Part shown: piece after piece, positions 57,400 through 64,000 of the stretch
Position numbering within the stretch: the first letter of the stretch is position 1
How the letters are laid out: each line of letters opens with the position of its first letter
Assembly: GCA_905221605.1 (NCBI GenBank)
Contig: CAJNDS010001669.1
Coordinates: 428,001 to 492,000, forward strand
DNA length: 64,000 bases
Direction: 5' to 3'
Source: Symbiodinium natans
Taxonomy: Eukaryota > Sar > Dinophyceae > Suessiales > Symbiodiniaceae
Program-made: the position numbers and the translations under genes
The notes under the pieces: model-generated
Seen by the model: the letters and a program-made list of their open reading frames with translations, nothing else
What the model was told of the DNA's origin: nothing
Databases searched by the model: none

Positions 57400-58002
57400 A
57401 AACCCTAAAGGTCTTGTAGGGCTGGAGCTCGAAAACCTGGGACCCGGAATCCCACGTATCCACGAAAAGTACGCCATCTGCTGAAGCCAAGAGTACACTG
57501 GGAATAAAACTGGCCCCCTTTTTTTGGCTTAAACGGGCTTACAAGGGAGCCTAAATCCGCAAAAGCGGGAATCAGGCCCTACTTCGGGTCCCGGTGCAGG
57601 CCCGAAGCGTACCAGAAGATCCCCCCACAGCGCACCCTTCTCCGCACAAGAGTGCCCCAAGACTGTTCTCTTCCTAAGCTTTCCCCAGTTGCCATGTCGG
57701 GGAAAGGAGGTGAGGAATTTACACATTCTAAGTGCAACTATCTGCAGAACCGCCGATGCTTCTGTGACTCCCCACCATGTCTTCAGCTACCAATGAGTGG
57801 ATGCCTCTGCTGGGCGCATCACAGCAGTTGCGCGGGCGATGGGAAGCCAAACGCATTTTTGTTTTTGCTTTAGAGCAATTTTACCCAGCTGCTCTAAACC
57901 CTAAACCTTAAATCATGTCCAAGATCCTCCGGAATCCTAACCCTAAACCAAACCCTAAACCCTAAACCTAAACCCTAAAACCTAAACCCTAAGCCCTAAA
58001 CC
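57400..58002. repeat. Tandem duplication, unit 1 (about 0.6 kb)
   Basis: Starts AAACCCTAAAGGTCTTGTAGG and ends with AAATCATGTCCAAGATCC and telomeric units. It holds CTTTCCCCAGTTGCCATGTC and, after AAAGGAGG, the unique piece TGAGGAATTTACACA before TTCTAAGTGC. A minus-strand 65-codon frame crosses it but is not conserved in unit 2. Confidence 0.8.
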
Positions 58003-58580
58003 CTAAACCCTAAAGGTCTTGTAGGGCTGGGGCCCGAGAACCTGGCACCTGGAATCCCACGTATCCACGAAAAGTATGCCACATACGAGACCCAAGAGTA
58101 AAGTGGGAATAAAACAGGTCCCCCTTTTTAACAAGGGGGCTTAAACGGGCTTACAAGGGAACCTAAATCCGCAAAAGCGGGAATCAGGCCTTACTTCGGG
58201 TCCCGGTGCAGGCCCGAAGCGTACCCCACGGCGCACCCTTCTCCGCACAAGAGTGCCCAAAACCGTTCTCTTCCTAAGCTTTCCCCAGTTGCCATGTCGG
58301 GGAAAGGAGGAAACCCTAAACCCTAAACGCTAAACCCTTCTAAGTGCAACTATCTGCAGAACCGCCGATGCTTCTGCGACTCCCCGCCATGTCTTCAGCT
58401 ACCAATGGGTGGAGGCCTCCGTTGGGCGGATCACAGCAGTTGCGCGGGCGATGGGAAGCCAAACGCATTTTTGCTTTTGCTTTGGGGCAAAGTAACCAGC
58501 TGCTCTAAACCCTAAACCTTAAATCATGTCCAAGATCCTCCGGAATCCTAACCCTAAACCAAACCCTAAACCCTAAAACC
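58003..58580. repeat. Tandem duplication, unit 2
   Basis: Same start, order and end as unit 1 with scattered substitutions. The 15-16-bp TGAGGAATTTACACA piece is replaced by about 27 bp of CCCTAAA-type repeats between AAAGGAGG and TTCTAAGTGC. About 10 bp after GAAGCGTACC are missing. Confidence 0.8.
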
Positions 58581-58683
58581 TAAACCCTAAACCCTAACTG
58601 GACTCGACCTCTTCAGCCGCTCCTTCTTGCCACAAGACTTCACTACCCCCGAAAAAGCACAAAAGCACAGCCCTAACCGCCCA

Positions 58684-58800
58684 GAGAGCCCAGGGTTAAG
58701 GGTTTAGGGCTTAGGGTTTAGGATCCCAATACCGCTTAATGTGGGAAGATACCTTCAACGATGTGGGGATCTTGATTGTAACTCAAGGCGCGTTCCTGAA
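58684..58800. repeat. MITE-like family B copy interrupted by telomeric repeats
   Basis: CAGAGAGCCCA is followed by four TTTAGGG-like units and then CCCAATACCGCTTAATG. CCCA occurs on both sides of the insert; intact copies read GAGAGCCCAATACC. Confidence 0.6.
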
Positions 58801-58865
58801 TACCCTAAACCCCAAACCCTATCCCCCAAACCCCAAAAAGCCCAAGGAGTGACAGGCCTCACCTC

Positions 58866-58983
58866 CAAACCCTAAACCCTAAACCCTAAACCCCAAACCC
58901 TAAACCCTAAACCCTAAACCCTAAACCCTAAACCCTAAACCCTAAACCCTAAACCCTAAACCCTAAACCCTAAACCCTAAACC
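58866..58983 (-). repeat. CCCTAAA array inside a 20-bp duplication
   Basis: About 16 units flanked by AGGAGTGACAGGCCTCACCT at 58,845-58,864 and AGGAGTGAGAGGCCTCATCT at 58,985-59,004 (18 of 20 identical). Confidence 0.95.
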
Positions 58984-59097
58984 CAGGAGTGAGAGGCCTC
59001 ATCTGGACTCTCACTCTCCGGGTCCGCTTCGAGGCGGCTCGGTGCTCCACGGATCCTGGCATCCCAGCGTCGGGGTCCCAAAGGTATACGACGTGAG

Positions 59098-59216
59098 GGT
59101 TAGGGTTTAGGGTTTAGGGTTTAGGGTTTAGGGTTTAGGGTTTAGGGTTTAGGGTTTAGGGTTTAGGGTTTAGGGTTTAGGGTTTAGGGTTTAGGGTTTA
59201 GGGTCTAGGGTTTAGG
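59098..59216 (+). repeat. TTTAGGG array
   Basis: About 16 units, one TCTAGGG; lies 93 bp beyond the oppositely oriented array at 58,866. Confidence 0.95.
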
Positions 59217-59219
59217 GCA

Positions 59220-59680
59220 CCCCGGGTACAACTTTCAGGTTTAGGGCCTTAGGGATTCGTTTTTGGATACCCTGTAAGCCCTAAAAAGGGCGCTGTGATT
59301 TTTGTTGAGGGTTTAGGGCTTCGGGCTGAAAAGATTCACTGCAGGGACCTAAGACCCCCTTCATATAGGGGGGTTTACGAACATTAGGGGTCCCCCAAAC
59401 TAGACCCCCAGTAGGATTCCCTTATAATCAGGACCCCAATAAGATATCCCTATTTTCGAACACCCCCATATATCAGATGGTGATATGGTCTACTTTCTGG
59501 GCCCAAAAGGCCCTTTCGCGAGACATGGTTGCTGTTCGGTAAAAATCTTCAACGGAAACCAGTTTGATTTGTCTGAGTACATTCCGTGGACATGTATCTC
59601 TCGCGCAGAGGCCTAAGCCCTCTCTCTCTCAATCCTAAATCCTAAACCCTACACTCGTTTTCTGTCATGAGCTCCGGCCC
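59220..59680. other. Unique and MITE-derived spacer
   Basis: Contains GGATTCCCTTATAATCAGGACCCC-type element sequence also seen near 2,940 and 19,370; no gene seen. Confidence 0.4.
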
Positions 59681-59683
59681 ATA

Positions 59684-60250
59684 GTGGATGGGAAAGCCCG
59701 GGTCACAGGGACCGCCGGACGGAAGCTGTCTCAACAGATCTCAGGTCTAGGACGGTGTGGGATGACTTCACAACAATGTCCTCTGCCACATTTAGGGTTT
59801 AGGATCTCGGGTATCGAGCCGTACATATTCGACCAGACTCGCCCTCGCACTCGAGGAACACAGCTCACACAACTGCAGTCTCCGTCATTATGGTCAGGCG
59901 GAACGGCGCAGAGTTGGGAGAGGAGGGTGGGATGCCATAGCTGGATACACCAGAGTCCCTAAGTCAGCGACTCTGGCATACTCAGTCCCGACCCCTCTTT
60001 TGGCTAAATCAGAACTTATGGCTGCGGACTGCGAATGTATATGTACGACCAACATGCCAAGAATGAAACCAGTGCACAAAACATGCCCTAAGCACTGCAC
60101 TGCATGGCGTTGGCTTAAGCTTCTCAACAGCTGCCCAGTCTTGGTCGGGTGTCCTGTGTGCCGGCTTTGCCGCTGCCTGCATGAGGAAGATCGCAGAATC
60201 TTCATCCCAACTGAGGGACTCGCAAATGCCTCGGCTTCTGGCTTCTGGGG
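59684..60250 (+). CDS. Telomere-poor block with open frames, uncertain
   Basis: Plus frames: SGIEPYIFDQTRPRTRGTQL up to 59,960, and a Cys-rich one from 60,000 (MAADCECICTTNMPRMKPVH, VGCPVCRLCRCLHEED). The minus strand is open at 59,894-60,205. The Cys-rich frame lacks an ATG at its left edge. Confidence 0.3.
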
Positions 60251-60256
60251 CTTGGC

Positions 60257-60476
60257 GTGGGTTAGGGTTAGGGTTTAGGGGTTTAGGGGTTTAGGGGATT
60301 AGGGGTTTAGGGGTTTAGGGGTTTAGGGGTTTAGGGGTTTAGGGGTTTAGGGGTTTCGGGGTTTAGGGGTTTAGGGGTTTAATTAGGGGTTTAGGGGTTT
60401 AGGGGTTTAGGGGTGTAGGGGTGTAGGGGTTTAGGGGTTTAGGGATTTAGGGGTTTAGGGGTTTAGGGGTTAGGGT
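60257..60476 (+). repeat. TTTAGGGG array (8-bp units)
   Basis: About 26 units of TTTAGGGG with rare ATTAGGGG, TTTCGGGG and GTGTAGGGG variants: a homogeneous four-G array unlike the seven-base arrays around it. Confidence 0.95.
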
Positions 60477-60499
60477 CTACTTGCCGTAGCTCACACACT

Positions 60500-60572
60500 G
60501 GCAATTCATGAAAGCACATGCATGCAATGGAAACAGACCTGCCCATCCTCATCATTGTCAGATTGTTACTTT
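60500..60572 (-). CDS. Short exon-like island QSDNDEDGQ
   Basis: Reads QSDNDEDGQVCFHCMHVLS to a stop; GATGGGCAG|GTCTG is a possible donor. Confidence 0.3.
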
Positions 60573-61100
60573 ACGATGAAGAAGTCTGTTTTTGCTATGT
60601 TACGTGAATATGTGTTGCTATAAAAGACGACCGTCTGCGCTCTGAGTCCTGGATCCCATGCATACATCCTGCAAGCTAAGGAAGGTTTCTGGGCCTTTAG
60701 GGTGAGGATTCAAAGCTCTTGACTCAGGCGAAGTAGCATCCCTAAACCCTAAACCTAAACCCTAAACCCTAAACTCTAAACCCTAAACCCTCAACCCTGC
60801 CAAAGGTTTAGGGTTCCTGGAAGCCTAGAGCCAGCCCTCCGCCCCTTCGAAGATACTATGCGATGCCAGAACGGGTCATAAGTGCTAGACGATCAAAAAG
60901 AACAGCAACAGCAAGAATCATGGAAAAAGGAGTAGTAATAAATTGACTACGTCACTACGTTTCTCCTTCTTTAAAAAATAGAGAACAGCTCCGGCATTAG
61001 CTGCACGTGCAAGGCATGGTGTACAAGAATTGAACCGACGTCATCGAACCAAGACCAAAACATCACCTAGGACCTAGAAGACATGCTTCAGGTTTCATGA

Positions 61101-61313
61101 TTATGTTTCCTCTGCCGGCGGTTCTCTGCCAGCAGCCTTTGGCGCTGCAGAATCACATCCGTATGCGCAGGGGTGTTGAATTGCCCAGACACCCTCCACT
61201 GCGCAAAGATTGCGGTTGTTGATGGCGACCACCTGGCAACGAGCAGATGGATAGCACAAACATTGGCGGCATCCTTTGACAGAGTTTTGGTTCTCATTAC
61301 AGTTCTTACTCAT
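61101..61313 (-). CDS. Small Cys-rich protein, 70 codons
   Basis: ATG at 61,311-61,313 to stop at 61,101: SKNCNENQNSVKGCRQCLCY, SARCQVVAINNRNLCAV, HPCAYGCDSAAPK. Eight Cys in 50 residues suggest a disulfide or metal-binding module. No signal peptide at this start, so an upstream exon is likely. An overlapping frame without Cys is less convincing. Confidence 0.4.
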   Translation of the reverse strand: MSKNCNENQNSVKGCRQCLCYPSARCQVVAINNRNLCAVEGVWAIQHPCAYGCDSAAPKAAGREPPAEET

Positions 61314-61387
61314 GGCCCAACTCAGTAGCAGTAGCAGGTCACTTCGTAACCCTTGACCCTAAACCCTAAATTCCTAAATCCATAAAC

Positions 61388-61449
61388 CGCTTCTTGGTGC
61401 AATGGATGTCCCTAGAGACAGGACGGGGCGCGGCAGAGTGTCTTTCAAG
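61388..61449 (+). CDS. Exon-like island FLVQWMSLETGRGAAE
   Basis: Reads RFLVQWMSLETGRGAAECLS and ends TTTCAAG|GTAGGAAG. Confidence 0.4.
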
Positions 61450-61630
61450 GTAGGAAGGCAGATCTTCGCATGATGGTAGGAGCCGGTTTGTGCATCTCTA
61501 ATGGAGGGCACCTAAACCCTAAACCCTAAACCATAAACCCTAAACCCTAAACTGCTCAGTTCAAGGCGCCGGCCTGGATGGTAGTCAGCACACACCATTG
61601 TAGACGCATCACTGCAGAGCGTCTCCGCCT

Positions 61631-61760
61631 GCTTGGAGATTCATGGGTAGTTCTTCCTAGGGTGGTAAGTAGTTTAGGGCTTAGGGTGTAGAGTTTAGGG
61701 TATAAGTACCCCAAATGGGTGTTACAAATACCCTTTTGATAGGGTTGCAAGTACAGCGAA
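61631..61760. repeat. MITE-like family A remnant with telomeric insert
   Basis: CTTGGAGATTCATGGGTAG at the left; degenerate TTTAGGG units at about 61,670-61,700 lie between GGTAAGTAG and TATAAGTACCCC, with TAAGTA on both sides. Confidence 0.45.
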
Positions 61761-62014
61761 CGCATTTGATAAGACATCGTTCCAAACAAGAAATTAGAGT
61801 CTGACCAAAGCTCCATTTCTTAATCCAGGGTCTGGTAGGGTGTCAGGGTTTACGGTGGTCAGCCCTACAGCCCCTGGTTTAGGTTTAGGGTGTAGAGGGA
61901 GTTACCACCCCAGACCCGAAACCCTAAAACCCTACAACCTTTAGGGCTGGGGCTTGACACCAAGGTTTTTCTAAATCTACCAGGACCCTGAGCCAACCTC
62001 ATATTTCTTGTTTC

Positions 62015-62094
62015 CTGAAATGCCCAACAAGAACTTTGCAGGGTCCAATCCGATGAACGCCCGTTTCTTGTTGAATGTTTTCACCGTAGTGTGA
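62015..62094 (-). CDS. Exon TVKTFNKKRAFIGLDP
   Basis: Reads TTVKTFNKKRAFIGLDPAKF then LLGIS and ends GCATTTCAG|GAAACAAG, a GA-type donor, or continues GNKKYEVGSG. Confidence 0.5.
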
Positions 62095-62729
62095 CCCCCT
62101 AAACCCTAAACACTAAACCCTAAATCCTAGTGATCTAACTTATAAACCTCCCAGTGTGCAGGGCCCCCCCACGCGGCACTGGGGCCGCCTTAAAGCACAA
62201 TTCCGCCTCCAACTTTAGGGGTCAGGGTTTAGGGTTGAGGGTTTAGGGTTCAGGGTTTAGGACCTTAGGGCTTAATTAGGGGAATACCCTCCGTCAAGGC
62301 CCCAAAGTACGCAAGGAATGATCCTGTTTATGGGTTGTGGTCATCTTTTGCATACCTCGGGGTCCACGTAAAGCATGTCATGTGTGTCCTGATTATGATT
62401 TAAGATACGTTCTTTACTTGGCTGCACTCAGGAGGGTAGCTATAAATTAACCTTTTAGCTGCCTTATTAAGAAAAGCAATAACCCCAAAAAGGGTAAGGA
62501 TCTAAAGATACAGTAAAGTACCACAAAGTTTAGTTGAGAGGTTCTGGGCTCTTTTGGCTGTTCTGCATATGGCCGCAACATCAACCTCTGGAGCTGGCTT
62601 CGAGCCACTATACAGGCCTAATGGCACTGGGAACCTGCGAGGTCGCCCAGACTGGAGGGAACGTTTGCATACCTTTTCCGAATCGGCGCCCCTTAACTAA
62701 GGCATATTCCTGACATTCGCATAATGTAG

Positions 62730-63036
62730 GGTTTCTTAGATGGTTTTAGGAGTATTTTCCTTGATTCGGGAGTATTGGAGTCACTGGGAGATCAGGTGGC
62801 TTTTCCTCACGAAGTGCTGCATCGGTGGCACCCTCAAAAGAATCTTCGGGTTTTTGCAAAAGTGGAAAAGGGTTTTTGCGCTCCAGCATAGCTGGCCGAA
62901 CCGCAGGCAGAGTTTGAGTCTGTCGTTCTTGGAGGAAATAACAAAGGTTTCGCCCAGTGAACCTCACGTCACATCTGCACCATCACACTGCTTTGGTGTC
63001 CGGGGCCTGCAGTTCCACCACCTTCTTTTTTCATAA
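62730..63036 (+). CDS. Open segment, frame uncertain
   Basis: One frame runs 98 codons (LTKCCIGGTLKRIFGFLQKW, SLSFLEEITKVSPSEPHVTS). A second reads VAFPHEVLHRWHPQKNLRVF, AKVEKGFCAPA, stop, then LAEPQAEFESVVLGGNNKGF and looks more protein-like, so this may be a damaged exon. Its left end overlaps a family B element. Confidence 0.3.
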
Positions 63037-63039
63037 CGG

Positions 63040-63700
63040 ACACACCAACCAACCAGACATACAGACTCCCATGTTTTGGGTTTAGGGTTTAGGGCTTATT
63101 ATAGGACTGGAAATCGAAAGAGGCATCTCCCAAACGCAGAAGAATCATGGGCTTGTTGCACAAAACCTGCACCCCCTGGGCCAAATTGACTTAACCTGAA
63201 AGCCACCCTCCACTTAGGGTTTAGGGTCTGGGGATTAGTAGGGGGCCCATACATGCAAACATTCTGTAGAAATTGGAGATATATTGGAAGCCAAAAAGTT
63301 GGAAACTCAATAGCCCCAATCCCTAAGAGTAAAGTATAGGGAATCCCAGCACTATTTGTCCAACTTTTTTGGGGTCTCCTTTTATAGCCGACACCCTAAA
63401 CCCTAAACCCTAAACCCTAAATTTATAGCCTTAAACAGGGCTACAGACGTGGCCTCGGCCCCTTCGCTGGTGTCGGGCGGAAGAAGAGAAACGATTCGGT
63501 TATCGAATAAGAAATGGGAGTTGGATGGCCTGTGAGCTTTGGCAAGCTTGAGCCACAACTGCGTTTAGGGCTTAGGGCTGAGGACTCAGGGTTTAGGGTC
63601 ACATCCTTTCTCGGCATACACAGACGGCAGGTATGCTTGCGCCCGGCTAGGTTCATGCGGTAGGTGGCAGGCACTGACAAGCAAGGCAAACGCAAGAGCT
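63040..63700. other. Spacer without a firm gene
   Basis: Short telomeric patches at 63,075, 63,220, 63,390 and 63,565 with low-quality open frames on both strands. Confidence 0.4.
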
Positions 63701-63968
63701 TACTTGGAGGTTTACGGGTCGTTTAAGATTACGGTAACTATACCTATAACCTCCATTTAGTAAAACCCTAAATTGAAACCCTAAGCCCTAACCCTTTTTG
63801 AGCCCATGCCCCTAACCCTAAACCCTAAAACCCTGCAGCCCTACCCTACTGATAACCCATAAAACCCCTAAACCCTAACACCCTGCAGCCCTAAGACCCT
63901 AAATCCTACTTATAACCCCTAAACCCTAAACCCCAAACCCTAAACCCTATTATAACTACCCACATGAA
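63700..63968. repeat. Two degraded family A copies full of telomeric units
   Basis: ACTTGGAGGTTTACGGG at 63,702 and TTATAACTACCCACATGAAACC at 63,949 mark ends; between them ACTTATAACCCC fragments alternate with CCCTAAACC and CCCTGCAG-containing units. Confidence 0.4.
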
Positions 63969-64000
63969 ACCAATAGCAGGCACCAAAGGTGATCTCTTCT

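Noticed and set aside
1-64000. Window as a chromosome end
   Set aside because: Telomeric repeats occur in both orientations throughout, are short, and alternate with exons and transposons; neither edge ends in a long uniform array.

Overview
This window looks like nuclear DNA of a dinoflagellate, probably from the Symbiodinium/Polarella side (inference). The evidence is: Arabidopsis-type telomere repeats (TTTAGGG/CCCTAAA) scattered in both orientations through almost all 64 kb; very short exons with AG|G acceptors and a mix of GT, GC and GA donors; a 13-nt match to the dinoflagellate spliced leader at 5444-5456; and a long non-LTR retroelement with the EEP endonuclease / RT / zinc-finger layout that I associate with dinoflagellates. 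No bacterial-style gene, rRNA, tRNA or CRISPR array was seen.

Layout. 0.1-4.4 kb: telomeric patches with a few plus-strand exon-like islands. 4.67-5.38 kb: a minus-strand coding block with frame changes. 6.4-8.4 kb: minus-strand exons. 8.9-17.2 kb: mostly plus-strand exon-like islands among small hairpin elements. 17.3-18.0 kb: short minus exons. 18.27-29.1 kb: the best gene, a minus-strand glycosyltransferase-2-like membrane protein spread over at least 14 small exons; many adjacent exon phases fit. 30-33.4 kb: telomeric arrays and MITE-like elements. 33.5-35 kb: another minus-strand exon series. 35.95-45.91 kb: a nearly 10-kb LINE-type element on the minus strand, bounded by a 12-bp direct repeat, free of telomeric repeats, and ending in a ubiquitin-specific-protease-like domain. 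46-64 kb: further exon islands on both strands, a 0.6-kb tandem duplication at 57.4-58.6 kb, and the largest homogeneous and variant telomeric arrays.

Main idea. The telomeric tracts are not chromosome ends. They lie inside genes and inside MITE-like elements, and several are flanked by direct duplications of the host sequence (9-28 bp), as insertions with target-site duplication would be. One sits in a MITE whose sister copies lack it (28.04-28.10 kb). Several exons end exactly at G|GTTTAGGG or begin right after TTTAG|G, and in the glycosyltransferase gene these junctions keep the reading phase. I infer that mobilised telomeric repeats act here as introner-like units that bring their own donor (GTTTAG) and acceptor (TTTAG|G). 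At least five MITE-like hairpin families share the same space and are themselves sometimes interrupted by telomeric repeats or by one another.

Limits. Most exon calls are 40-150 nt, and in this GC-rich DNA short stretches are often open in several frames on both strands. Outside the LINE and the glycosyltransferase gene they should be read as candidates. No transcript or homology search was available.
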